Assembly: GCA_019118885.1 (NCBI GenBank)
Contig: DWYB01000079.1
Location: 1 to 64,000 of the forward strand
Source of the DNA: Candidatus Mediterraneibacter surreyensis
Lineage (GTDB): Bacteria > Bacillota > Clostridia > Lachnospirales > Lachnospiraceae
Reading direction: 5' to 3'
Length of the DNA: 64,000 nucleotides
Of this stretch, positions 51,574 to 60,253 are shown piece by piece (within the stretch, counting starts at the first letter, position 1; each line of letters opens with the position of its first letter). Made by a program: the position numbers and the translations under genes. The notes beneath the pieces are model-generated. The model saw only the letters and a list, made by a program, of their open reading frames with translations, made no database searches and was not told the origin of the DNA.

Positions 51574-52712
51574 TACCGGAACTTGAAAACTTACCAGAGG
51601 TCAGTTTTATAGACAACATTACACTGGACGACATCCAGAACCAGATGCAGGCGGACTTCGAGCAGCGGTACGAAACGTTGACCGGGCGGCCATGCACACT
51701 CAGAAGAGCAGATCCGGCGGCGCTCATTTTATACGCCTGTTCGATCCAGATCTTTCAGGCCTGCCTGTTCGTAGACCGGGCAGGAAAGCAGGATCTGCTG
51801 AAATACTCTTACGGGGAGTACCTGGACAATATCGCCGCCGGAAAAGGCATAACCAGGCTGGATGCAAAACCAGCCGTGACGACTATCCGGTTTACTCTTT
51901 CAGAAGAAATGACAGGGGCGGCGGCAATCCCAGAGGGAACCAGGGTAACAAATGGGGAGATTTACTTTCAAACCGATGAGTACGCTGAAATCCAGGCGGG
52001 AGAACTGACCGTGGATGTTTCCTGTACCTGTCAGACAGACGGGGCAAGCGGAAACGACATCGCCGTGGGAGAGGTCAATATCCTTGTGGATCCGCTCCCG
52101 TACATTAAAAGCGTGGCCAACACGGAGATCACGTCCGGCGGCGCTGACATCGAAGATGATGACAGCCTTGCAGAGAGAGTATTCCTTGCGCCCAGCAGCT
52201 ACAGCGTGGCCGGCCCGGACGATGCTTATGAGTATTTCACAAAGGAATATAATCAGGGAATTATAAGCGTCACAGTTACAAGTCCGGAACCGGCAGAAGT
52301 AGAAATCCGCTTTTTGATGGAAGACGGGGCGATCCCGACATCAACGGTCATGAACGGTCTGAAAGAATATCTGCAGGATAACAAAATCCGCCCGCTGACA
52401 GACCATGTGACTGTTATTGCACCGGAGCAGCAGCAGTTCAACATCAATCTGACCTACTACATCAACCGGAGCGACCAGGCAAAGGCAAACACCATACAGG
52501 AAGCTGTGCAGGCGGCCGTTGAGGAGTATATCAAGTGGCAGACCTACACCATCGGAAGGGACATCAATCCATCAGAATTGACGAAACGGATCATCGAAGC
52601 CGGGGCAAAGAGAGTAGAGATCACTTCCCCGGTATTTACGACCGTAGAGCCAAATACGGTGGCCAGGATTGGGCAGAAAACGGTGACATACGGAGGGCTT
52701 GAGAATGATTAG
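51570..52712 (+). CDS. Baseplate assembly protein J
   Basis: 380 aa. Typical features: ERYETLTGRPCTLRRADPAA, a Mu gp47/P2 gpJ core (GQAT... replaced here by IPEGTRVTNGEIYFQTDEYA) and C-terminal YINRSDQAKANTIQEAVQAA with GRDINPSELTKRIIEAGAKR. It forms the wedge arm of the baseplate. Confidence 0.93.
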   Translation: MIPELENLPEVSFIDNITLDDIQNQMQADFEQRYETLTGRPCTLRRADPAALILYACSIQIFQACLFVDRAGKQDLLKYSYGEYLDNIAAGKGITRLDAKPAVTTIRFTLSEEMTGAAAIPEGTRVTNGEIYFQTDEYAEIQAGELTVDVSCTCQTDGASGNDIAVGEVNILVDPLPYIKSVANTEITSGGADIEDDDSLAERVFLAPSSYSVAGPDDAYEYFTKEYNQGIISVTVTSPEPAEVEIRFLMEDGAIPTSTVMNGLKEYLQDNKIRPLTDHVTVIAPEQQQFNINLTYYINRSDQAKANTIQEAVQAAVEEYIKWQTYTIGRDINPSELTKRIIEAGAKRVEITSPVFTTVEPNTVARIGQKTVTYGGLEND

Positions 52713-53610
52713 ATTTGAAGATGGAGAACTCTTAAACCTCCTGCCCGTGAGCATGGCGAACGACATCGAAACACAGTGTATCAGCTACGCTCTTCAGAAG
52801 CAGATCCAGAAACTCCTTTACCACGCCAGCCGGACCAGGACCGTGGCCATGATCGACCTGCTCCCGGAAACCGTGTTGGACGTGCTGGCAACGGAACTTC
52901 GGACCCCGTACTACCAGGAAGACATGGACATCGACACCAAGCGCAGCATCATCAAGCGGACGCTTCTCTGGCATACCAGGGCAGGAACGCCAAGCGCCGT
53001 AGAGGAATTAATTGAGGTCGTATTCGGAGAAGGAAGCATTGTGGAGTGGTTCGATTATGACGAGCCGCCCTACACCCCGGCGACTTTTGACATCATAACC
53101 AATGCCCAGATGACGGAAGACATGGCGGAATATTTCCTCTCCATCATCCTCCGGGTAAAGAACACCCGATCCCACATCCGCAGGATCCTTGTAATAAGGA
53201 AGATGGATATGGACGAGCGGATCGGGGCCGGCGTTGTAGCAAGGCCGGAAGTCCCGGTATTAAATCATTACTCCGGAGCATTGTCCCCGGGCATGACAGC
53301 GACGGTAGGCGCCGGGGCGGTATCCAGCCCGGCAGAAACAATTATGAACTCCCCGCAGGGGCGCAAAGCCACCTTAAACGGGGATACAAGGATGGCGGCA
53401 GGAGCAATCAGCCATCCGCAGGAAACCATAGGGAATTGCGTAGCCCCGGCACAAGAATCAGCGGGTGCGGCGCTTCACGCTGCGGCAGCGGCGTGGGCAA
53501 GTACCGCTATCCGCATTCTGAACGGCGGGACAAAGCAGGCGGCGGGGATCTCCGCAATGCAGAAGACAGCCGCCGGAGCTGCGTTCAATTCTGAAATAGA
53601 AATCCAATAG
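52705..53610 (+). CDS. Tail protein I
   Basis: 301 aa from ATG 52,705. The first 170 residues match P2 gpI (LLPVSMANDIETQCISYALQ, TKRSIIKRTLLWHTRAGTPS, GEGSIVEWFDYDEPPYTPAT). The C-terminal 120 residues are Ala/Gly-rich with three repeats of an N-P-V/A-GAG-A/S-I pattern around ATVGAGAVSSPAETI and TRMAAGAISHPQETI, perhaps a fibre-attachment region. Confidence 0.9.
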   Translation: MIRFEDGELLNLLPVSMANDIETQCISYALQKQIQKLLYHASRTRTVAMIDLLPETVLDVLATELRTPYYQEDMDIDTKRSIIKRTLLWHTRAGTPSAVEELIEVVFGEGSIVEWFDYDEPPYTPATFDIITNAQMTEDMAEYFLSIILRVKNTRSHIRRILVIRKMDMDERIGAGVVARPEVPVLNHYSGALSPGMTATVGAGAVSSPAETIMNSPQGRKATLNGDTRMAAGAISHPQETIGNCVAPAQESAGAALHAAAAAWASTAIRILNGGTKQAAGISAMQKTAAGAAFNSEIEIQ

Positions 53611-53624
53611 AAGGAGGAAAACCA

Positions 53625-54179
53625 ATGGCAGGAGTTTTTAAACAGGCCGTACTGACGGCAAAAGGAATCGCTCTGCTGGCAAAAGCCCAGGCCGGGGAAT
53701 GCACCATCAACCTGACGAAAGCCGCAGCCGGAAACGGCTCTTATTCAGACGGGGAGGCGCTCATCAACCGGACATCCCTGAAGGCACAGAAGCAGACGTT
53801 CCCACTTACCACAGTCACGACCCAGAATCAGACCAACGTGTATGTCAAATTTATCATGACAAACAAACAGGACAGCGGGAACCTGCAGAATGGCTACTAC
53901 GTGAAAGAGGTCGGCATCTTTGCGAATGACCCAGACGATGGAGAAATCCTCTACGCTATCGCTATCGCAGAGACGGATCAGTGGGATTATATGCCCGCAT
54001 ACAATGACCTACTTCCGTCCACCATTACCGTGGACTTCTTAACCGAGGTGGCAAATGCTGACGAGGTCGTGATCGAAACGCCAAACGAGACATATCTGTA
54101 CGACCAGACAACAGGGCAGAAATACGTCCTGGGCGTTGACAACGGCTTACTTTATTTTGAGGAGGTAGAAGGAGCATGA
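53625..54179 (+). CDS. Tail-collar fibre protein (DUF3751-like)
   Basis: 184 aa. The N-terminal FKQAVLTAKGIALLAKAQAG, then LKAQKQTFPLTTVTTQNQTN and GYYVKEVGIFANDPDDGEIL match the N-terminal domain of P2 H-type fibres that docks on the baseplate. The long distal shaft is missing. Its stop overlaps the start of the DGR-diversified tip protein, which probably attaches to it. Confidence 0.85.
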   Translation: MAGVFKQAVLTAKGIALLAKAQAGECTINLTKAAAGNGSYSDGEALINRTSLKAQKQTFPLTTVTTQNQTNVYVKFIMTNKQDSGNLQNGYYVKEVGIFANDPDDGEILYAIAIAETDQWDYMPAYNDLLPSTITVDFLTEVANADEVVIETPNETYLYDQTTGQKYVLGVDNGLLYFEEVEGA

Positions 54180-55441
54180 GCAGAATCTATGTAGCAGACA
54201 AAGAGACACTGGACAAGTGTTATAACATCCTGTCGGCAGACGGAACCTATGGCTTTATTGAGCATTGCGCCATCTTAAGCCCGACAGAACGCATCGAGTA
54301 CATCGGGATGAATGCGGACTACACGCCGCTGACCGTAAACAAAAGTACCGGAGAAGCGTCACTTAATTCATGGGCAGATTTCCCGGTTATTCTCGGAAAC
54401 AAACCTTGGATGGTAAAGAGCGATGGAACACCGGACTACAGACTGGACGAAGACGACTACACCAAGAGAGAGGATGGGACGGCATCCGATGTGGCAAACA
54501 CCAGCTACGATGGCGGTGCTTTCGCATGGATCCCCAAGATCTACAAACAGGAGTACATGCTGGGGAACGACCGAGTGGTCAAATTCTCCATGAATAAAAA
54601 AGACGGCTTCGAAGCAGTGGGATTTATTGACGAAGACGGGAATGAGCTGGAGGGCGTATGGATCCCGATGTTTTACGGATCCATTGTAAGCGACAAGATG
54701 AAAAGCATTTCCGGCGTCCAGCCTGTCTACAGTAAAACTACGGCCCAGGAGAAGACGGCCATTGATGCATTCGGAACCAGGGCGAAGTTCTTCGGTGGGG
54801 CAATCGTGAACACGCTGACAGACCTGCTGATCATGTTCGGAAAGAGCGCCAATACCCAGGCAGTCTATGGAAACGGAAACATGAGTGGATACGATGCAGG
54901 CCTGGAGCCGACCATGGGCGTGAAGCAGAACGCCGTCATCGGAGGCGGCCAGTTCTATGGAACCAGCGATGGCAAGTCACTGAACAAGATCCTGCACTCC
55001 ATTGTCCTCGGCTCATGGCAGCAGTGGATGCGTGACCCGTACACCCTGTTGGTAAACGGACGCTTCAAGGTAAGCAAGGATTACTCCTACGACCTTACCG
55101 GAGCTACGTATGAAGACACCGGGATCACACTCCCGAAGATCATGACGGAAGATGACGAGCCGACCCAGAAGACAGGACCGTTCTATCCGCACAAATACCA
55201 GACGGTACCCGGCTTCGGAGCGCTCCCGGTTTACCCGTATAAAGGAAGCACTTCCACAGGCGGATGTGACGGATTATGGCAGAACGTGGAGATCACGGCT
55301 GTCGCCCGTCGGTTCGGCTATTGCGGCGTTGGCACGAATGTTGGGCTGCGGTGCTTGGCTGTGAGCGGCACCGCCGGGGATGCGAACTGGGGCATCGGCG
55401 CCGCCATTCTTCTCCTGCCTCCTGTCGGCGTAGCCGCATAG
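54176..55441 (+). CDS. DGR-diversified receptor-binding protein
   Basis: 421 aa, ATGA overlap with the fibre gene. The C-terminal 50 residues carry the variable repeat. The fold is likely a C-type lectin-like (formylglycine-enzyme-like) domain, as judged from NVEITAVARRFGYCG, TNVGLRCLAVS and ANWGIGAAILLLPPV. Residues 382-406 hold ten amino-acid differences from the template, all due to A-to-N changes in AAY, GAT or TAC codons. Position at the end of the baseplate module says it contacts the host receptor, as Mtd does in the Bordetella phage. Confidence 0.9.
   Translation: MSRIYVADKETLDKCYNILSADGTYGFIEHCAILSPTERIEYIGMNADYTPLTVNKSTGEASLNSWADFPVILGNKPWMVKSDGTPDYRLDEDDYTKREDGTASDVANTSYDGGAFAWIPKIYKQEYMLGNDRVVKFSMNKKDGFEAVGFIDEDGNELEGVWIPMFYGSIVSDKMKSISGVQPVYSKTTAQEKTAIDAFGTRAKFFGGAIVNTLTDLLIMFGKSANTQAVYGNGNMSGYDAGLEPTMGVKQNAVIGGGQFYGTSDGKSLNKILHSIVLGSWQQWMRDPYTLLVNGRFKVSKDYSYDLTGATYEDTGITLPKIMTEDDEPTQKTGPFYPHKYQTVPGFGALPVYPYKGSTSTGGCDGLWQNVEITAVARRFGYCGVGTNVGLRCLAVSGTAGDANWGIGAAILLLPPVGVAA
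55297..55405 (+). repeat. DGR variable repeat (VR)
   Basis: 109 bp, aligned without gaps to the template repeat at +244. Sixteen differences: fifteen are at template adenines (to G, T or C) and one (G at 55,308 for template T) lies near the 5' edge. The shared GC-rich 3' end (ATCGGCGCCGCC) is the expected initiation point of mutagenic homing. Confidence 0.95.
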
Positions 55442-55446
55442 GGGGT

Positions 55447-55478
55447 CTGGGGGCGTGGCAAAGCCACGATTCCCCCAG
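55447..55478 (+). promoter_or_regulatory. DGR hairpin downstream of VR
   Basis: CTGGGGGCGTGGC (55,447-55,459), loop AAA, GCCACG, ATT bulge, CCCCCAG (55,472-55,478). A hairpin just after the target stop codon matches the hairpin/cruciform that marks the recipient in known retroelements of this type. Confidence 0.75.
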
Positions 55479-55479
55479 G

Positions 55480-55845
55480 AGAAAAGTAACGGATTCCACA
55501 GCGTAAAAATTTAACAGGGGAGCGGGGCGGTGCCTTTAGGGGCTGTCGCCCTTCGGTTCGGCAATTGCAACAATGGCACGAATGATGGGCTGCGGTACTT
55601 GAATGTGAACAACACCGCCGGGAATGCGAACTGGAACATCGGCGCCGCCTTATTCTATCTAAACATGGAATATTAACCAAAGCCGTCCCGCTTCATTTAC
55701 ACCGCTGGCCTTTGAAATAAGGCTTACTCGCCATTACTGGAAAGATGAGTGGAAATAAATCCGATACAGGGCGCATGGTAAAGCGGTCGCACCTACCATA
55801 CGTAGGAGATAGAAGAAAAAATATCTTATAGGAGTACTCGGAAAA
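55480..55845 (+). ncRNA. DGR template RNA with spacer
   Basis: The gene-free stretch between target and reverse transcriptase holds TR plus a spacer of about 196 bases with possible stems. In known systems this RNA, including the spacer, primes cDNA synthesis. No accessory avd gene lies in this stretch. The ends are not defined by a visible promoter or terminator. Confidence 0.55.
55541..55649 (+). repeat. DGR template repeat (TR)
   Basis: 109 bp rich in AAY codons (reads RFGNCNNGTNDGLRYLNVNN in the VR frame). It is non-coding in place and the downstream frame ends soon after (stop at about 55,674). It is copied into cDNA with A-specific errors and transferred to VR. Confidence 0.95.
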
Positions 55846-57081
55846 ATGAGACGAAAAGCAGTTGACCTCCTATTGCGGAAGGCAGATATGAGAGACACGG
55901 GAGGCCACAAAGAGTACAAATATCTGTATCAGCGCATGCTGGACGAAGAAGTCATTCGGAAAGCATACAAGAAATTACGCAAAGGGAAGACCAAAAGAAA
56001 CGAGATAATTTATATCGATGCACATCTGGACGAGGAAGTCCAGAAGATGCACGACATGATCCTGAACACCAAGCCGCCGGACGTACCCGTGGAACACCCG
56101 GAACTGGCGTATCGCCCGCACAGGCGGACACCAAAGATCATATTTGAACACGGGAAGCACCGGAAGATTTATATGCCGGAGATCCATGAGCAATGGCTCC
56201 ACCACATCATTGTTCTGATTTTGGAGCCGATCATCACAGCTACCGCATACCCATATTCCTGCGGATCATTCCCTAAGAGGGGAGCGCACTACGGGAAGCG
56301 GCAGATCGAGCGCTGGATCCGGCGATGCCAGAAGGACATGAGATACTTCGCCAAGATGGACATCCGGCATTTTTACGACAACATCCGGCTAAAAATCCTG
56401 ATGAGGGAACTGCGGATCCGCATCAAAGATGAATGGTTCCTTTACATCATCGAATTGTGCCTGCAGGGGTTTTCAAAAGGCGTACCATTGGGATTTTACA
56501 TTAGCCAGTGGCTGGCCAATTATCTCCTGGAGCCATTGGATCGGTTCATCACGGAGAAGCTGGGATTGAAGATCATGATGCGCTACATGGACGACATCAC
56601 GATCTATGCAGCTAATAAGAAAGTGCTGCACCAGGCAATCGCCTTGATCAAGCAGTACATCGGGCAAAGGTTCCGGCTGAAACTGAAACGGACCCACCAG
56701 GTATGCAGGTTTCACTTCCAGAAGGGCAAGAGAGTCATCGGGAGAGCGCTGGATTTTATGGGTTTTGTATTCTATCGGAACCGGACAGTGATCCGCAAAG
56801 GCACCATGCTCTCAGCGACCAGGACGGCGAGGAAGCTGCACCGGGCAAAGGAAGCGGGGCGGGGATATTTCGTAAAGCACATGGAAGCCATGCTCAGTTA
56901 CATGGGATGGTTTACCTGCACGAATTCCTACGGGTGCTACGAGGAAAGAATCAAGCCGTTTGTTTCAATCGGCAGGATCAAGAAAATCATTTCAAAAATC
57001 AAAAGGAGGCAGAACCATGAAGGCATGGACAGTGGAGCGGTGCGAAAAAAAGCCGCAGGAATTACAGCTTGTGTCGCCTGA
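55846..57081 (+). CDS. DGR reverse transcriptase
   Basis: 411 aa. Palm motifs: KMDIRHFYDNI (170-180, catalytic Asp), GFYISQ (216-221, the SQ form typical of DGR enzymes where group II intron enzymes have SP), and MRYMDDITIY with the YMDD catalytic pair at 247-250. YRPHRRTPKIIFEHGKHRKI and an HH-containing helix precede these. It copies the TR RNA with adenine errors. ATG behind TAGGAG. Its last 65 bases overlap the next gene in another frame. Confidence 0.95.
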   Translation: MRRKAVDLLLRKADMRDTGGHKEYKYLYQRMLDEEVIRKAYKKLRKGKTKRNEIIYIDAHLDEEVQKMHDMILNTKPPDVPVEHPELAYRPHRRTPKIIFEHGKHRKIYMPEIHEQWLHHIIVLILEPIITATAYPYSCGSFPKRGAHYGKRQIERWIRRCQKDMRYFAKMDIRHFYDNIRLKILMRELRIRIKDEWFLYIIELCLQGFSKGVPLGFYISQWLANYLLEPLDRFITEKLGLKIMMRYMDDITIYAANKKVLHQAIALIKQYIGQRFRLKLKRTHQVCRFHFQKGKRVIGRALDFMGFVFYRNRTVIRKGTMLSATRTARKLHRAKEAGRGYFVKHMEAMLSYMGWFTCTNSYGCYEERIKPFVSIGRIKKIISKIKRRQNHEGMDSGAVRKKAAGITACVA

Positions 57082-57280
57082 CACCTACATCCAGAGGAAA
57101 GACATCAAAAAGGTGGACCACGAAGCGACAGAAGATATGCCGGCCTATACAGACTATGAGTGCATGAGCCGGGAGATCACGGTATCGGAATACCAGATGC
57201 TGGAAAGTATCACGCAAATCAGCAACGAAAAGGCAATTGACGAGTACACGCTGCAGCTTATTGAGGAAGGGGTGCTTTAA
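57017..57280 (+). CDS. XkdW-position tail-associated protein
   Basis: 87 aa from ATG 57,017 behind AAAAGGAGG. VSEYQMLESITQISNEKAID ends in a helix. It sits directly before an XkdX-like gene, the position of xkdW in PBSX-type clusters. It is not a four-helix avd protein by size or pattern. Function unknown. Confidence 0.6.
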   Translation: MKAWTVERCEKKPQELQLVSPDTYIQRKDIKKVDHEATEDMPAYTDYECMSREITVSEYQMLESITQISNEKAIDEYTLQLIEEGVL

Positions 57281-57281
57281 T

Positions 57282-57422
57282 ATGTCGATTTTAGTGAACA
57301 GTTTAACCAGGCTCTATGAATCGGGCAGACTCACAAAAGAACAGATCAAAGAGCGGGTAGAGAAAGGATCCATCAATGAGGAGGAGTACCAGGAGATCAC
57401 AGGAGAAGCATACGAGTCCTGA
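57282..57422 (+). CDS. XkdX-like small phage protein
   Basis: 46 aa: MSILVNSLTRLYESGRLTKE, then QIKERVEKGSINEEEYQEIT, ending TGEAYES. The RLTxEQI-x5-G-xIxxEEYxEITGE signature is that of XkdX. Such proteins follow fibre genes in Firmicute phages; role unknown. Confidence 0.8.
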   Translation: MSILVNSLTRLYESGRLTKEQIKERVEKGSINEEEYQEITGEAYES

Positions 57423-57594
57423 CCGCTTCGAATGCACCCATGCACACGGCGGCAGGATTTGCCATCTTTACCTGAAGGAATGCGACCGGAAGTGTAAACA
57501 CAGCGGGTCCTGCAGCCATTGCATAAATTACTTTATTCCGATGTCGCAAAAACCGTGCAGGGGCTGCGCCGGATTAGAAAGGAGGAACCCGTGA
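57376..57594 (+). CDS. Small Cys-rich protein
   Basis: 72 aa overlapping XkdX in another frame. Eight cysteines and several His (FECTHAHGGRICHLYLKECD, RKCKHSGSCSHCINYF) suggest zinc binding. The first 14 residues lie inside xkdX and the start is uncertain. Its stop overlaps the next start (TGATG), as expected for a real gene. Confidence 0.5.
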   Translation: MRRSTRRSQEKHTSPDRFECTHAHGGRICHLYLKECDRKCKHSGSCSHCINYFIPMSQKPCRGCAGLERRNP

Positions 57595-57908
57595 TGGAGG
57601 ACTACATACCCAGAGTGGAACACGAGGAATTCGCAAAGCGGATCGATGACGAACAGAATCGTCAGAATCACCGCCTGGCAGAACTCGAAAAAGCCACGAA
57701 AGAAATCAACTCCCTCACCGTTTCCGTGGAAAAGATGGCTCTTAGCACGGAAACCATGGCAAGGGAGCTGGGAGAGCAGGGCAAGCGACTGGATCACCTG
57801 GAGAGCGTTCCGGGAAAGAACTGGACAGCCCTGCAGACAGGTATCATCAACGCCCTGGCAGCGGCCATTGGCGGCGGCATTGCAGCGGCAATCATTAGTT
57901 TCATGTAA
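57594..57908 (+). CDS. XhlA-like lysis accessory protein
   Basis: 104 aa: an N-terminal coiled coil (FAKRIDDEQNRQNHRLAELE and onwards) and one C-terminal transmembrane helix (IINALAAAIGGGIAAAIISF). This is the layout of PBSX XhlA, which works with a holin to open the membrane. GGAGG start. Confidence 0.8.
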   Translation: MEDYIPRVEHEEFAKRIDDEQNRQNHRLAELEKATKEINSLTVSVEKMALSTETMARELGEQGKRLDHLESVPGKNWTALQTGIINALAAAIGGGIAAAIISFM

Positions 57909-57922
57909 GGAGGATAACAGAC

Positions 57923-58204
57923 ATGGCAACAGAAAAGACAGAAGCAACCCAGACCACAGAAACCACAGAGGAAAAGAAGATGCCCAGCAAGGCGACTGTG
58001 ATCAGGACGGCAGTCCTGATCCTGGCCATTATCAATAACGCCCTGGCGATCTTCGGGAAAAGCCCGCTGCCGATTGACAGCGAGACGCTGACAGAAGTGA
58101 TCAGCTTCGGATTTACAACCGTGGCGGCATTTGTGACTTGGTGGTACAACAACAGCTTCACCCAGAAAGCTATCAAGGCGGATAAAGAAAACGGACTGGG
58201 ATAA
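57923..58204 (+). CDS. Phage holin (SPP1/XhlB type)
   Basis: 93 aa. Thr/Glu-rich N-terminus, two membrane segments (VIRTAVLILAIINNALAIFG and VISFGFTTVAAFVTWWYNNS) joined by KSPLPID, and a charged tail. The second span ending WWYNNSFTxxA is the SPP1 holin signature. It lets the endolysin reach the wall. Confidence 0.9.
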   Translation: MATEKTEATQTTETTEEKKMPSKATVIRTAVLILAIINNALAIFGKSPLPIDSETLTEVISFGFTTVAAFVTWWYNNSFTQKAIKADKENGLG

Positions 58205-58220
58205 TAGCAGGAATGACGTA

Positions 58221-58256
58221 AGGCAGGGACGCATAAAAGCGCCCTGCCTGTTTTTA
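58221..58256 (+). terminator. Terminator-like hairpin before the endolysin gene
   Basis: AGGCAGGG (58,221-58,228) pairs with CCCTGCCT (58,242-58,249), then GTTTTTA. Placed between holin and endolysin, it could lower endolysin expression relative to holin. Confidence 0.6.
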
Positions 58257-58275
58257 TGAAAGCGAGGGAACGGAA

Positions 58276-59856
58276 ATGACGAAACAGGAATTTATAAACC
58301 AGATCGCAGGGTACGTCCAGAAGTACGCACCGCAATACGGGATCAAGTGCAACAGCGCCGTCATCGCCCAGGCGATCCTTGAGAGTGGATGGGGAGAAAG
58401 CAGGCTGGCAGCCGAGTACCACAATTACTTCGGATTGAAGTGCGGCACGAAGTGGACAGGACCATCCGTCAATATGACCACCCATGAAGAATACCAGCCG
58501 GGAACTCTGACAGAGATCAAGGACAACTTCCGGGTTTACTCCAGCATGGAGGAAGGCGTGAAGGGATACTTCGAGTTTATCCAGCTTGAGCGCTACCAGA
58601 ATCTGAAAGGGATCACGGATCCGCAGACTTATCTGCAGACCATCCGTAATGACGGATATGCCACCAGTACCACCTACGTGGAAAACACGATGGCGCTCGT
58701 AAATCAGTACAACTTAACACAGTATGATGGAAAGGAAGGAAATGCAATGGGAGTAACAGCACAGGACGTATTAAACGTTATGAGATCATGGCTCGGGTAC
58801 AGTGAAGCCAATGGAAAGTTCAAACAGATCATCGACCTTTACAATAGCCACAAGCCGTTGGCAAGGGGATATGCCGTGAAGTACACGGATGAATGGTGCG
58901 ATACGTGTGTGTCGGCGGCAGCCATCAAAGCAGGAGCCGTTGACCTGATTGGGACAGAATGCGGCTGCGAGGAACACGTCAAAATCTTCAAAGCAAAGGG
59001 AATCTGGATCGAGGATGGTACGATCACGCCGCAGCCTGGAGACATTATTCTTTTTAACTGGGATGGCAGCACCCAGCCTAATGACGGATACAGTGACCAC
59101 ATTGGATATGTGGAGAGCGTCTCCGGAAGAACGATCACGACTATCGAAGGAAACAAAGGTCAGGCTGTTGCCAGAAGAACACTGTCTGTTGGAGCAGGAA
59201 ATATCCGTGGATACGCAAGACCGAAGTACGGGGCCGGCAGCGGAAGCACGACACCGTCTACGCCTTCAAAATCTGTTTCCCAGGTTGCTGATGAAGTAAT
59301 CGCAGGCAAGTGGGGTAACGGCGATGCCAGAAAGAACGCCCTGGAAGCGGCAGGATACAATTACAGCGAGGTCCAGGCGGCAGTCAACGCAAAACTCTCC
59401 GGCGGCGGATCCGCTCCAGCAAAGAAGTCCAATTCGGAAATCGCCAAAGAGGTCATTGCTGGGAAGTGGGGCAACGGCGATGATCGTAAAAAGAAGCTGC
59501 AGGCGGCGGGGTACGATTACAACGCTGTCCAGGCAGAGGTTAACAAGCAGCTTGGAAGTTCCGGATCCACTCCGAAAAAGAGCGTGGATGTCATCGCCCA
59601 GGAAGTGATCGCCGGAAAATGGGGCAACGGGGATGACAGAAAGAACCGCTTGACTGCGGCAGGGTACGATTACAATGCTGTCCAGAAAGCGGTCAATGCC
59701 AAACTCGCCGGATCGTCCTCCGGGAAATCTGTGACAGAACTGGCCAAAGAAGTGATTGCAGGAAAGTGGGGGAACGGAGCCGACAGAAAGAACCGCCTGA
59801 CGGCCGCCGGATACGACTATAATGCCGTGCAGAAGAAAGTCAATGAACTCCTTTAA
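58276..59856 (+). CDS. Endolysin: glucosaminidase + CHAP + four CPL-7 repeats
   Basis: 526 aa. Residues 1-150 are a GH73-type glucosaminidase (AQAILESGWGESRLAAEYHN with the catalytic Glu). About 155-315 is a CHAP amidase/peptidase (DEWCDTCVSAAAIKAGAVDL with Cys, and SDHIGYVESVSGRTITTIEG with His). Residues 334-526 are four near-identical CPL-7-type wall-binding repeats (EVIAGKWGNGDDRK, AAGYDYNAVQ). It cuts both glycan and peptide bonds. No signal peptide, so it needs the holin. Confidence 0.93.
   Translation: MTKQEFINQIAGYVQKYAPQYGIKCNSAVIAQAILESGWGESRLAAEYHNYFGLKCGTKWTGPSVNMTTHEEYQPGTLTEIKDNFRVYSSMEEGVKGYFEFIQLERYQNLKGITDPQTYLQTIRNDGYATSTTYVENTMALVNQYNLTQYDGKEGNAMGVTAQDVLNVMRSWLGYSEANGKFKQIIDLYNSHKPLARGYAVKYTDEWCDTCVSAAAIKAGAVDLIGTECGCEEHVKIFKAKGIWIEDGTITPQPGDIILFNWDGSTQPNDGYSDHIGYVESVSGRTITTIEGNKGQAVARRTLSVGAGNIRGYARPKYGAGSGSTTPSTPSKSVSQVADEVIAGKWGNGDARKNALEAAGYNYSEVQAAVNAKLSGGGSAPAKKSNSEIAKEVIAGKWGNGDDRKKKLQAAGYDYNAVQAEVNKQLGSSGSTPKKSVDVIAQEVIAGKWGNGDDRKNRLTAAGYDYNAVQKAVNAKLAGSSSGKSVTELAKEVIAGKWGNGADRKNRLTAAGYDYNAVQKKVNELL
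59275..59855 (+). repeat. Four CPL-7-type cell-wall-binding repeats
   Basis: Four units of about 40 residues, each with EVIAGKWGNG and an AAGY-Y-VQ-VN end, joined by Ser/Gly linkers. The last two are almost identical (KNRLTAAGYDYNAVQKxVN), which points to recent duplication. Confidence 0.9.
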
Positions 59857-59872
59857 ATTAGGCAAAAAGAAA

Positions 59873-59906
59873 CCCGGTGGGAGAAAATCCCGCCGGGCAA
59901 TTTTTT
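59873..59906 (+). terminator. Late-operon terminator
   Basis: CCCGGTGGGA pairs with TCCCGCCGGG, then CAATTTTTT. It ends the late + strand transcript where it meets the convergent minus-strand gene. Confidence 0.85.
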
Positions 59907-59912
59907 ATGTGG

Positions 59913-60221
59913 TCATAACTGGATGCAATGGTTGAACGCAGACAAAAGAGCCTCGCCCTCTGTTTCGTATCCGCTCAGATCAGAAGATGGAAACAGATCA
60001 TCAATACATTCAAGCCGTAATTCTATAAAACTAACGCCAGCCTCATCTTCTGTCTCAACTGGACGATATACGCTGAATTCATAAAGGCTACATCTGCGCT
60101 CCACATCCCGGTAACAATGCGCCACAACCACATAATCCTGAAAGCGAACAGTCTTGCCATCGCCACGCATATCGTATCTCATTTCCAAATTTTCCATTGA
60201 AGTCGTTTCAAATTTTTTCAT
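59913..60221 (-). CDS. Hypothetical protein of the lysogeny module
   Basis: 102 aa on the minus strand, start behind GGAAAGGCGG. FQDYVVVAHCYRDVERRCSL and EAGVSFIELRLECIDDLFPS suggest an alpha/beta fold. No family recognised. It is driven by its own copy of the duplicated control region (60,254-60,364), so it may be expressed in the prophage state, perhaps as an immunity or exclusion factor. Confidence 0.7.
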   Translation of the reverse strand: MKKFETTSMENLEMRYDMRGDGKTVRFQDYVVVAHCYRDVERRCSLYEFSVYRPVETEDEAGVSFIELRLECIDDLFPSSDLSGYETEGEALLSAFNHCIQL

Positions 60222-60253
60222 TTTTCAAAACCGCCTTTCCTTTTGTTGTTGGT

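Noticed and set aside
57017..57280. Possible Avd accessory protein of the DGR
   Set aside because: Only 87 aa, without the four-helix, basic pattern of Avd, and in the xkdW position of a tail-lysis cluster.
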